Positions 1-7,712 of a stretch of 64,000 nucleotides of DNA are shown one piece after another. This stretch comes from Aggregatimonas sangjinii (GTDB lineage Bacteria; Bacteroidota; Bacteroidia; Flavobacteriales; Flavobacteriaceae). The first letter of the stretch is position 1. Each line of letters starts with the position of its first letter. The translations under genes were made by a program, and so were the position numbers. The notes under the pieces were generated by a model. That model did no database searches, had not been told where the DNA came from, and worked only from the letters and a program-made list of their open reading frames with translations. The DNA lies in NCBI RefSeq assembly GCF_005943945.1, contig NZ_CP040710.1, positions 1,437,001-1,501,000 on the forward strand, read 5' to 3'.

Positions 1-1481
1 TCCGTTAATTCCAAGGCGGCATAAACATCGCCAAATACTCTGAACAGTTTATTGAAATTATCTTTACCGCGCTCTAGCTGTGCGACCGAACTTCTAGCGT
101 TGCTTAAACCTCCTGCCGCACCAGTACCTGCAAACCTACCCTCATCGTCGAATATTGGAATAAGTGGACTATTACGCATCGCGTCGTTTATCCTGTTACC
201 ACCAACAGTATTTGAAAATGATGCACTAAGGTGCTCTCCGACTGTAAGTCTCCCATTCTCTCCGACTTTGAATTCTGAATTCAATCGGGTAACTCCCTGT
301 TTAAATCCAGTAGTAATTTGTATACCATCTCTGTTTAAGTAACCGACAGAGAGAAAGTACTTTCCTGTTTCACCACCATTGGATACCGATACAGAGGCGC
401 TCTGAGTTGGAGCGGTTCTTAAAATAGCATCCAACCAATCCGTACCGCCGGGCGTAACCGTCGCGGAAGCGGGACCTCTGACAATAGGATCGTAGGAAAC
501 AACTCTTGTATACCCTTGTAAAGTGCTCGGAACCACCGCGGAACGGCCAGACCCGTATTGCGGATGGCTGAATCCAATAACCCCATCATTGTAGGCACTT
601 TGAAAAAGCATATCACCATGTTGTTGGGCGTTCAGCAATTTCGGAACATTTGTTGCCGTTGCGAAACCACTGTACATATCTAAGGATATCGTAGGTTTTT
701 GCTGATTGTAACCCCCACTTTTTGTGGTAATTATGATGACCCCGTTGGATGCCCTGGCTCCATAAATTGCAGCTGCACCATCTTTTAAGACATTCATCTG
801 TGAAATGTCATTGGGGTTAATACTGTTCAATACCGAAGGATTGTCGGTTTGGACCCCATCAATTATGTAGAGTGGATTGGTATTGTTGCTAGTACCGAAG
901 CCACGAATATTTATGTTCGGTGCCGCCCCGGGATTACCATTATTTACTACGGTTACACCACTTACCCTTCCTTGTAAAGCTTCTGCTGCATTAACGATGG
1001 GCGCCTTTGTAGCTTCAGTAATATCCACCGAGGCAACCGATCCGGTAATGTCACCTCTTGTTTGGGTAGAATATCCTGTAACCACGACCTCGTCAAGTGC
1101 AGCGGCATCCTCAGTCATTGTCACATCTACAGTCGACTGCCCGTTCACAGCGACCTCCAGCGAAGCAAAACCAATGTAACTGAATATCAGCGTTGCATCC
1201 GAATCGGCTTCGATAGCATAATTACCATCAAAATCCGTTTGGGTACCGTTCGTGGTTCCTTTAACCAATACATTGGCACCAGCTAATGGCGTTCCCGATT
1301 CATCCGTAACCGTTCCCGTCACGGTTGATTGAATCGGATTGCTCAGCATACCGATATCGTAATTGCTGGTCGAATTTGCATTGGCAATTTGCATGCCCAT
1401 ACAGAGGAGCATCGAAAGAAACCCAAGAGAAATAATTCCCTTTTTAGTCCACAACGAGCTGCGTTCAATTTTTTGATTCAT
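1..1481 (-). CDS. SusC/RagA-family TonB-dependent outer membrane receptor, 5' part (runs off left edge)
   Basis: The frame is open from an ATG at 1481-1479 to the window edge, giving about 493 N-terminal residues of a protein usually near 1000. A signal region (GFLSMLLCMGMQIANANS, about residues 20-37) is followed by a carboxypeptidase-regulatory-like domain (about 53-125; TVTGTVTDESGTPLAGANV, then FDGNYAI), a TonB-box-like DEVVVTGY and a plug domain with VSGVTVVNNGNPG, NIRGFGTSNNTNPLYIIDGV and LKDGAAAIYGARASNGVI. This is the SusC layout. In this family the barrel works with a SusD lipoprotein to import glycans or peptides. SusD would lie beyond the left edge, so the substrate cannot be named. 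No clear -7/-33 promoter was seen upstream. Confidence 0.95.
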   Translation of the reverse strand, partial: MNQKIERSSLWTKKGIISLGFLSMLLCMGMQIANANSTSNYDIGMLSNPIQSTVTGTVTDESGTPLAGANVLVKGTTNGTQTDFDGNYAIEADSDATLIFSYIGFASLEVAVNGQSTVDVTMTEDAAALDEVVVTGYSTQTRGDITGSVASVDITEATKAPIVNAAEALQGRVSGVTVVNNGNPGAAPNINIRGFGTSNNTNPLYIIDGVQTDNPSVLNSINPNDISQMNVLKDGAAAIYGARASNGVIIITTKSGGYNQQKPTISLDMYSGFATATNVPKLLNAQQHGDMLFQSAYNDGVIGFSHPQYGSGRSAVVPSTLQGYTRVVSYDPIVRGPASATVTPGGTDWLDAILRTAPTQSASVSVSNGGETGKYFLSVGYLNRDGIQITTGFKQGVTRLNSEFKVGENGRLTVGEHLSASFSNTVGGNRINDAMRNSPLIPIFDDEGRFAGTGAAGGLSNARSSVAQLERGKDNFNKLFRVFGDVYAALELT

Positions 1482-1890
1482 AATCGTTTGTTGTTTGTTA
1501 GTTTAAATTAATTCAAATAAGAAATTCATATTTGCCCCATTGCGAGCATGCGAATGTGTTAAAAAAAACGTAATTAAACGGTAATAATAATAAAATAATG
1601 TGAAATAGTGAGGGGCAGGTATTTATTTTTTAATCTTTCTCAATAGGCAGTAGCTGGTTTCGTCAACTTTCCAAAACAGCGAATATTCCCATTATCATTG
1701 ACTTTATACCTTTTTTCCGGATGTGGTTTCCGGAGTTTTTCAAGAAATACCAATAAGTATTAAAAAAGGAAAATTCCTTATTGGTATAACGTTTTCGTGA
1801 CGCAATTTATAACGTTGTAGTTGTATTAAGTTGGCATTATGATATTTTGGAGGATACTCGCGATGTAAATTCAACTGTTGATAAGAAATC
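1482..1890. other. Intergenic region with an 11-bp inverted repeat
   Basis: This 409-base gap lies between two minus-strand genes, downstream of the methyltransferase and upstream of the SusC gene. It is AT-rich near the SusC start. It holds a perfect 11-bp inverted repeat (1747-1757 and 1777-1787) and a short CCGGA/TCCGG hairpin near 1720-1736. Presumably it carries the methyltransferase terminator and the SusC promoter with a long leader. I see no coding signal. Confidence 0.5.
1747..1787. repeat. Perfect 11-bp inverted repeat (ATACCAATAAG / CTTATTGGTAT)
   Basis: The left arm at 1747-1757 and the right arm at 1777-1787 are exact reverse complements separated by 19 AT-rich bases. On the minus strand the arm is followed by TTTCTTG, so it could end transcription of the methyltransferase gene at 1891. 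The long spacer and short T-run are weak for a terminator, so an operator for the SusC gene is the alternative. Confidence 0.45.
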
Positions 1891-3024
1891 TTATGTTATT
1901 TGTAAATATGGAATTTTACTACCTAGAATCACTATTTTTTTTCTGTCCATATCGGTCGTGAAGAACAGATATTGGGAACCACCATCTAAAATTTTATGTT
2001 TTTTTCGAACGTCGGCGACACTTTCCGAAAAATTTCGGATCGTTACGTTGGCTTTCCTGATTTCAAGTTGCTTCATTTCTTTAGTGGAATAAGGGATGGT
2101 CGCCTCGATTTTGAATCGTCTTCCAGGAAAATCGACCAAATCGTAAGAAGTATATAAATGGGTATTCGAATGCAGTTTCTTCAGTTTAAATTGTTCACCT
2201 ATAGACTTAAAGCCGCCTGATTTCATTATGGCCGCGTTCGGTTCGTATAAATAGTTGCGGGGTGCGGAAAAATCCGCTAAAAGCTGCATTTCCTCCGAAC
2301 GGTTGAAAATGAATGTTTGTTCCATAGAATTTTGAAAGTTAATGGTCGTAACCTCAATTTCTCCTTCATGACCCTTTTTTAGCACCCAAAGTAGCTCCTT
2401 CATATCATTATTGACGGCGACAACATGAATTTGATACACATTTTTCAATTCGGATATGCCTTTGGTAATATCCAACAAGGGAGACGTTTTAATAAGGAGG
2501 TTATCCGCCTTCAGAAAAAATAGGTCTAGATGTTTCAGTACATTGGGTTCGCAATCCGACAATTGAAATACCCTTCCTTTTCTATCATCCCTTCTCGAAG
2601 GGTCTACATATAACCAGTCATAACGCTCCTTGTCTTTCTCTAAGAAAGATATTCCGTCATTCTGAATGGTAAGAATATTATCCGCCCCTAAAACCTCAAA
2701 ATTATGCTGTGCGATTTTTGATAGGCTCTGATTTATTTCACAGTGAAATACACCGGCCACTTTTGAGCTGAAAAAATAACTGTCAATACCAAAACCTCCT
2801 GTAAGGTCTACCAGTGATTTTCCTGCGACGATTCTTGATTTGTATTGTGCTGTAACCTCTGAAGAAGTTTGTTCGATATGTAGCTTTTTGGGATAGTAGA
2901 TATTCGGACATCCGAACCAAGTAGGAAGTTTTTTTTTACTTTTTTTCCTTGCTTCCATCTGTTCGACCAGCTCGACATTGGTAACAGTAGCGAAAAAAGG
3001 TTTTTTAAGTAAAACTGACATCAT
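1891..3024 (-). CDS. Class I SAM-dependent methyltransferase, THUMP-like (RNA methyltransferase family)
   Basis: The central Rossmann fold shows the SAM-binding stretch SLVDLTGGFGIDSYFFS and an acidic DWLYVDPSRRDDRKGR motif. These match the Bacteroidota methyltransferases with a C-terminal THUMP-like domain, thought to act on RNA; the target is unknown. The C-terminal KIEATIPYSTKEMKQLEIRKANVTIRNF region fits the THUMP-like part. The given start is the first ATG. The frame continues upstream for 27 codons (to 3105), encoding a stretch that looks like the usual family N-terminus (NKNILNTGVQNFISENLNTD), yet no ATG, GTG or TTG occurs there. The true start may therefore be non-canonical at about 3075-3102. 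The gene follows the AI-2E permease, whose stop lies at 3095, and is probably cotranscribed with it. Confidence 0.85.
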   Translation of the reverse strand: MMSVLLKKPFFATVTNVELVEQMEARKKSKKKLPTWFGCPNIYYPKKLHIEQTSSEVTAQYKSRIVAGKSLVDLTGGFGIDSYFFSSKVAGVFHCEINQSLSKIAQHNFEVLGADNILTIQNDGISFLEKDKERYDWLYVDPSRRDDRKGRVFQLSDCEPNVLKHLDLFFLKADNLLIKTSPLLDITKGISELKNVYQIHVVAVNNDMKELLWVLKKGHEGEIEVTTINFQNSMEQTFIFNRSEEMQLLADFSAPRNYLYEPNAAIMKSGGFKSIGEQFKLKKLHSNTHLYTSYDLVDFPGRRFKIEATIPYSTKEMKQLEIRKANVTIRNFSESVADVRKKHKILDGGSQYLFFTTDMDRKKIVILGSKIPYLQIT

Positions 3025-3094
3025 GTCAGTATTTAAATTTTCTGATATAAAATTCTGTACACCAGTATTTAGTATGTTTTTATTTAAACAGATA

Positions 3095-4195
3095 CTATAA
3101 ATTTTTAGTCAAAGATTTTACCAGTTTGTTTTCAGCCAGGAACTCCTTTAAAATTACTTTTATCGCGGTGTAGGCGGGTACGGCTACGATCATTCCGACT
3201 ACTCCGAAGAGCAATCCCGCAATGATGATGATCAAGAAAATCTCAAGCGGGTGTGACTTCACACTTTGAGAGAAAATGCGAGGCTGTGAAAAGAAATTAT
3301 CAATCAATTGGCCAATGAGCAAGCCTAGAAAAACCCAGCCCGCTTTTGGAAGGATTACAGTGCTAAAATCGGCATCTAGATTGCTGGTCATCGTAAGGGT
3401 AATCATGAGGACGCCTCCAATGAGCGGACCTACGTACGGAATGACATTAACGAGGGCGCATAAAAAGGCGATCACTATGGCATTTTCTACCCCGACTAGC
3501 AATAGTGTGATCATATAAATCACAAACAAGATAAAAAGTTGCAGGAGCAGGCCGGCAAAATATCTTGATAGCAGGTTGTTTATTTTGTCTATAGACTTTA
3601 TCGTACGTGCTTCCTGGTCTTTGGCAACCAACGCCAAGATTCCTTTCTGGAACAATTTGCTGTCCTTGAGGAAAAAGAAGGAGATGAACAATACCGATAG
3701 CAACCCAACGCTTGCCGAACTTAGCACTCCTAGCAAAGAATTGAGAAAATCAGGAATAAAACCAATATCCAAGCCTTCAATGAGGTTTTTGTCAATATCA
3801 GTCTCCTCTAGAATCTCGTTGACCACTTCGGGCGAGGCACCTAAATATTGGGTTATCTGCTTGTAGAGGGTATTAAAGTTTCTTTGTAGTTCATCAATAT
3901 CCAAAAGAGATAGGTTTTTACCTTGTTCGGATAATAACGGTACGAAAAGCGCGATAATACCTGCTAGAATTCCGACAAAGAACAACATGGTTAAAATCAC
4001 CGCCAGTATATTCGGAAACTTAAGTCGCTTTCTTAGAAACAGTACGATAGGCCTTCCGATGAGAGCGGTAACGGCAGCAATGGCCAAATAGGCGATGACC
4101 GATTGTATTTTATACAAAAAGAATAGAAGTAGTGCAACACCCAAGAGCACGCCTACCGCTCTCAATATTCCATTCGCGATCGTTTTTGATGTCAT
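3095..4195 (-). CDS. AI-2E family transporter (permease)
   Basis: A 366-residue polytopic membrane protein with the PF01594 layout: paired N-terminal helices (about 10-45), a further helix pair near 62-90, a soluble segment of about 80 residues (SEQGKNLSLLDIDELQRNF onwards), then C-terminal helices with the conserved NVIPYVGPLIGG and SHPLEIFLIIIIAGLLFG motifs. Family members include the E. coli AI-2 exporter TqsA and Na+/H+ antiporters, so the transported substrate cannot be assigned. It lies 39 bases after the DUF4159 gene and just before the methyltransferase, suggesting one minus-strand transcript. Confidence 0.9.
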   Translation of the reverse strand: MTSKTIANGILRAVGVLLGVALLLFFLYKIQSVIAYLAIAAVTALIGRPIVLFLRKRLKFPNILAVILTMLFFVGILAGIIALFVPLLSEQGKNLSLLDIDELQRNFNTLYKQITQYLGASPEVVNEILEETDIDKNLIEGLDIGFIPDFLNSLLGVLSSASVGLLSVLFISFFFLKDSKLFQKGILALVAKDQEARTIKSIDKINNLLSRYFAGLLLQLFILFVIYMITLLLVGVENAIVIAFLCALVNVIPYVGPLIGGVLMITLTMTSNLDADFSTVILPKAGWVFLGLLIGQLIDNFFSQPRIFSQSVKSHPLEIFLIIIIAGLLFGVVGMIVAVPAYTAIKVILKEFLAENKLVKSLTKNL

Positions 4196-4234
4196 GATAT
4201 TCAGCTAAAAGTCAAAGTTTGTTTTAGAACCGGC

Positions 4235-4885
4235 TTAGTGCTTAAAAACGTAGGAAATAATGTTGGCACCCATTTGCAGGGCTTTTTTCCGAACTTCTTC
4301 CGAATCGTTGTGTACCGCCGCGTCCTCCCATCCGTCACCCAAATCGGCCTCGAATGTAAACAACAGCACAAGCCTTCCCTCATCGAAAATTCCGAGTGCT
4401 TGGGGCCGTTTGCCATCGTGTTCATGAATTTTGGGCAGTCCGTCTTGAAAATCGTATTCCTGTTTGAAAATAGGGTGGTCCGCACCCAATTCTTCCAGCT
4501 CCTTGTTCGGGAATACTTTGCGCAACTCTTTTCGTAAATACGGTTCCATGCCATAGTTATCGTCAATATGGAGGAAGCCCCCCGATAACAGGTAATTTTG
4601 GAGATTCTCGGCCTCTTCATCGGAGAAGACCACATTCCCATGCCCAGTCATGTGCAAAAAAGGATATTGAAAAATGGTAAGACTACCGACTTCTACATTA
4701 TCGGTTTTTTCGGGAATGTCGGTTCCGATGTTCACATTGCAAAATCGAATCAAGTTGGGCAGCGCTGTGGGGTTCGAATACCAGTCGCCTCCTCCTTTAT
4801 ATTTTAGAATAGCAATTTCTTGGGCACCTACGTTAGCGCACACAAAAAAAATACAAAGTATGGTGGGTACAGTAAGTTGTTTCAT
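4235..4885 (-). CDS. DUF4159 domain-containing exported protein
   Basis: About 216 residues. The ATG at 4885 is chosen because it opens a clean signal peptide (MKQLTVPTILCIFFVCANVGAQ); 14 further codons upstream are open but precede it with a non-signal sequence. The mature part begins EIAILKYKGGGDWYSNPTAL and contains PFLHMTGHGNVVFSDEEAENL and GGFLHIDDNYGMEPYLRKEL, characteristic of DUF4159, a glutamine-amidotransferase-like fold of unknown activity. The predicted location is periplasmic. It is the first gene of a minus-strand set with the AI-2E permease and the methyltransferase. Confidence 0.88.
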   Translation of the reverse strand: MKQLTVPTILCIFFVCANVGAQEIAILKYKGGGDWYSNPTALPNLIRFCNVNIGTDIPEKTDNVEVGSLTIFQYPFLHMTGHGNVVFSDEEAENLQNYLLSGGFLHIDDNYGMEPYLRKELRKVFPNKELEELGADHPIFKQEYDFQDGLPKIHEHDGKRPQALGIFDEGRLVLLFTFEADLGDGWEDAAVHNDSEEVRKKALQMGANIISYVFKH

Positions 4886-4945
4886 CTTTAGACGTACTAA
4901 AAGGGTAACTCGATAAAAATCCAGCATTCAAAAGTAACAATTATC

Positions 4946-5725
4946 ATGTTGAAAAGATTTTTTATTCCCGTAATAGTTGTCATTACCATGGTAGCGATTG
5001 GTTTTACAGATCGAAAGGATTTAGAAAACATAGAGCAAAATAGTAGTGATTTAAATAAAAGCACCTATGAACCAATAGTTGTGCTAGAACTTTTTACTTC
5101 CCAGGGATGCTCATCTTGTCCGGCCGCCGATAGGTTATTGGAGGAGGTAAAAGAACGATATCCAGAACAGGTTTTCACACTTTCATATCACGTAGATTAT
5201 TGGAATTATATCGGCTGGCAAGACCCGTTCAGTAGTTCGGAGCATGCAAAGAAGCAGCGCATATACAATGAAAAGCTCAAGTATAATGGTAATTATACCC
5301 CTGAAGTCGTGGTTAATGGAAAATGGCATTTTACCGGATCGAATCGTGTAAAGATGAATGAGGCAATAGCCTATTATAAGAAAGAAAGGGTGGCTAATGA
5401 CGTGGCAATTTCCAAAGTTGAGTCAAAAAACGATGTAGTCGTTTTTCACTATAAGCTTAATGGTAATCTTGAGGATAAAATTTTACGCGCGATTTTGGTT
5501 TTAGACGAACGAACCACAGAAATAAAGAGGGGCGAAAATCGCGATCGGACCATAAAAAACACGAACATCGTAGTTGCGGAAAATCAAGTGACTTTACAAG
5601 CCGATGCTGGAAAAGGTAGGATTACCGTTCCCAAAGAAGTGAGGACTACAGATAAGTTGCACCTGATACTTTTGGTAGAAAATAACAACCACGATATTAC
5701 CGCAGCTGCCAAGAAAGCACTTTAG
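4946..5725 (+). CDS. DUF1223 thioredoxin-like exported protein
   Basis: 259 residues. An N-terminal hydrophobic segment (residues 5-20) suggests a signal peptide or anchor. The PF06764 signature VLELFTSQGCSSCPAADRLLEEV follows, with a CxxC pair at C55 and C58. Downstream come YHVDYWNYIGWQDPFSS and NGNYTPEVVVNGK, where the TP matches the thioredoxin-fold cis-proline region. A role in periplasmic thiol chemistry is plausible but the family has no settled function. It is the only plus-strand gene between two minus-strand blocks, is divergent from the DUF4159 gene and converges on rsmE with 16 bases between stops. Confidence 0.88.
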   Translation: MLKRFFIPVIVVITMVAIGFTDRKDLENIEQNSSDLNKSTYEPIVVLELFTSQGCSSCPAADRLLEEVKERYPEQVFTLSYHVDYWNYIGWQDPFSSSEHAKKQRIYNEKLKYNGNYTPEVVVNGKWHFTGSNRVKMNEAIAYYKKERVANDVAISKVESKNDVVVFHYKLNGNLEDKILRAILVLDERTTEIKRGENRDRTIKNTNIVVAENQVTLQADAGKGRITVPKEVRTTDKLHLILLVENNNHDITAAAKKAL

Positions 5726-5741
5726 GGATTGTGAATGCCTT

Positions 5742-6449
5742 TTAAGCGTTATTGATAAGATTGACTATAGCGCATGCCATGATAGCGGCCGTTTCGGTGC
5801 GGAGTCTGCTTTTGCCAAGTGATACCGGAATATATCCCATTGCAGTAGCGTCACTTATTTCTTCCGATGTGAAATCGCCCTCAGGTCCAATGAGGAGGGT
5901 TATATCGGTATCAGGGGCCACACGTCGTTTTAGCTCTGACTTTTCGACTTCTTCACAATGGGCGATAAAGCGCAACGGGTTCTGCTCGTTCTCTAAAAAT
6001 TGTTGCAATGTTACGGCCTTGTTAAATTTGGGCAAGTAGGCACGCAGACTCTGCTTCATTGCTGATTGAATAACCTTCTCCATACGTTCCGGCTTAATGA
6101 TTTTTCGTTCCGATCGAGTACAGATAATCGGCGTAATTTCATCAACACCTATTTCTGTGGCCTTTTCCAGAAACCATTCATAGCGGTCGTTCATTTTTGT
6201 CGGGGCGACGGCCAAGTGCAACGAGTGTCTTTTTGGATGCTTTTTCCGACTCTTAATAATTTGGACCTCACATTTTTTGGCATTGGCAGTTGTGATTTTT
6301 ACAGTAAAAATATACCCTTTTCCATTGGTGATGTGTAGTAGGTCGTCTTCCTTTTTGCGAAGGACTTTTATGATGTGTTTGCTTTCTTCCGCTGACAATG
6401 AAAACTCCGTATCGGCTTCGTTTATATCGGCATTGTAGAATAATTGCAT
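5742..6449 (-). CDS. rsmE: 16S rRNA (uracil-1498-N3)-methyltransferase RsmE
   Basis: 235 residues, the normal size for RsmE, a SPOUT-class enzyme that methylates N3 of U1498 in 16S rRNA using SAM. An N-terminal PUA-like domain (SAEESKHIIKVLRKKEDDLLHITNGKG) precedes the SPOUT knot with KATEIGVDEITPIICTRSERK, LLIGPEGDFTSEE and the terminal LGKSRLRTETAAIMA. The ATG at 6449 gives the standard N-terminus. A 183-base gap separates it from tsaD upstream; no clear promoter was recognised there. Confidence 0.96.
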   Translation of the reverse strand: MQLFYNADINEADTEFSLSAEESKHIIKVLRKKEDDLLHITNGKGYIFTVKITTANAKKCEVQIIKSRKKHPKRHSLHLAVAPTKMNDRYEWFLEKATEIGVDEITPIICTRSERKIIKPERMEKVIQSAMKQSLRAYLPKFNKAVTLQQFLENEQNPLRFIAHCEEVEKSELKRRVAPDTDITLLIGPEGDFTSEEISDATAMGYIPVSLGKSRLRTETAAIMACAIVNLINNA

Positions 6450-6632
6450 GCTATTGTGTTTAGAAGACCGAATTGTAAAAATTAATATGGTAGTACTCCT
6501 TCTGCTCGGTCGTCGTATCGATTCTCGCAGGAAGACTTATTTATATTTTTCAAAACAATGTAAGTGCGATTAGCTGCCTTAATTGATAAGCACCTCTAAA
6601 ATAGGGTACAAAAGTCACAAATCAAACAGGTT

Positions 6633-7655
6633 TTATATGGAATAACGCGCAATCGCCGAAATACTTTGATGTGAAAAGTCGTTGTTTTTGTACTTCAAAT
6701 ATCCGACAATACCGATCATTGCAGCGTTATCGGTGCAGTATTCGAATTTCGGGATATGGGTTTTCCATCCTTTCTTGTCCTCCATTTGTTGCAATACCTT
6801 TCGAATTCCCGAATTGGCGGAAACTCCGCCACCGATGGCTATGGTCTTAATTCCGGTTTGCCGTACCGCTTGCTCCAATTTATCCATCAAAATAGCGATA
6901 ATAGTATGCTGAATCGAGGCACAAATGTCGTTCAAATTGTGAGTAATGAAATCCGGGTCGCTTTTTACTTCCTTCTGTAAGAAATAGAGAATACTTGTCT
7001 TTAGTCCGCTAAAGCTAAAATTAAGACCATCTACTTTAGGTCTTGGAAACGGGAAAGCCTTGGGATTGCCCAGTTGCGCATATTTATCGATCAACGGTCC
7101 TCCAGGATAGGGCAGTCCCATGATTTTTGCGCTTTTGTCAAAGGCTTCGCCAACGGCATCATCCAACGATTCACCTAGGATACGCATATCAAAATAATCG
7201 TTTACTTGAACGATTTGGGTGTGGCCCCCACTAATCGTAAGTGCCAAGAAGGGGAACGTGGGCACCGTGCCCTCGGCATCTTCTATAAAATGCGCCAGAA
7301 TGTGGGCCTGCATATGGTTTACTTCGATAAGCGGAATATCAAGACCCAATGATAAAGACTTTGCAAATGAGGTGCCCACAAGTAGAGAGCCCATAAGTCC
7401 CGGCCCTCGCGTAAAAGCTATGGCCGATAGCTGTTTTTTATCGATATTTGCCGAGGCCAAGGATTGGTGAACAACGGGAACGATATTTTGTTGATGTGCC
7501 CTTGATGCCAATTCGGGTACAACACCCCCATATTGCTCGTGTATTTGCTGCGTCGCGACGATATTGCTCAGTACTTTTCCATTGCGTAGTACAGCTGCAG
7601 AAGTATCATCGCAGGAAGATTCTATAGCCAGAATATAAATAGTTTCTTGTTGCAC
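6633..7655 (-). CDS. tsaD: tRNA N6-adenosine threonylcarbamoyltransferase TsaD
   Basis: 340 residues with the full Kae1/TsaD pattern: ILAIESSCDDTSAAVL at the N-terminus, GGVVPELASRAH, the metal-binding NHMQAH (H114 and H118), LTISGGHTQI, GPLIDKYAQLGN and the C-terminal IAIGGGVSANSGIR. TsaD transfers threonylcarbamoyl from TsaC/Sua5-made threonylcarbamoyl-AMP to A37 of ANN-decoding tRNAs, working with TsaB and TsaE, which are not in this window. The start codon is GTG (7655-7653). A candidate promoter overlaps the intergenic space shared with the divergent tamB-like gene. Confidence 0.97.
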   Translation of the reverse strand: MQQETIYILAIESSCDDTSAAVLRNGKVLSNIVATQQIHEQYGGVVPELASRAHQQNIVPVVHQSLASANIDKKQLSAIAFTRGPGLMGSLLVGTSFAKSLSLGLDIPLIEVNHMQAHILAHFIEDAEGTVPTFPFLALTISGGHTQIVQVNDYFDMRILGESLDDAVGEAFDKSAKIMGLPYPGGPLIDKYAQLGNPKAFPFPRPKVDGLNFSFSGLKTSILYFLQKEVKSDPDFITHNLNDICASIQHTIIAILMDKLEQAVRQTGIKTIAIGGGVSANSGIRKVLQQMEDKKGWKTHIPKFEYCTDNAAMIGIVGYLKYKNNDFSHQSISAIARYSI

Positions 7656-7681
7656 CGGTTTTGGAATAAAAATTGAAAGCT

Positions 7682-7710
7682 CAAAGGTAAAACATACCGC
7701 CTTATCAAAA
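7682..7710 (-). promoter_or_regulatory. Candidate tsaD promoter (-7 TACCTTTG, -33 TTG)
   Basis: On the minus strand TACCTTTG (7689-7682) matches the Bacteroidota -7 box TAnnTTTG. A TTTTG reads at 7710-7706 with 16 bases between, slightly short of the usual spacing. Transcription would begin near 7675, about 20 bases before the GTG. The -33 element sits directly against the TTG start of the divergent tamB-like gene. Confidence 0.4.
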
Positions 7711-7712
7711 AA

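Noticed and set aside
4201-4641. 146-codon frame overlapping the DUF4159 gene
   Set aside because: Runs in another frame of a strong family match and has no motif of its own.
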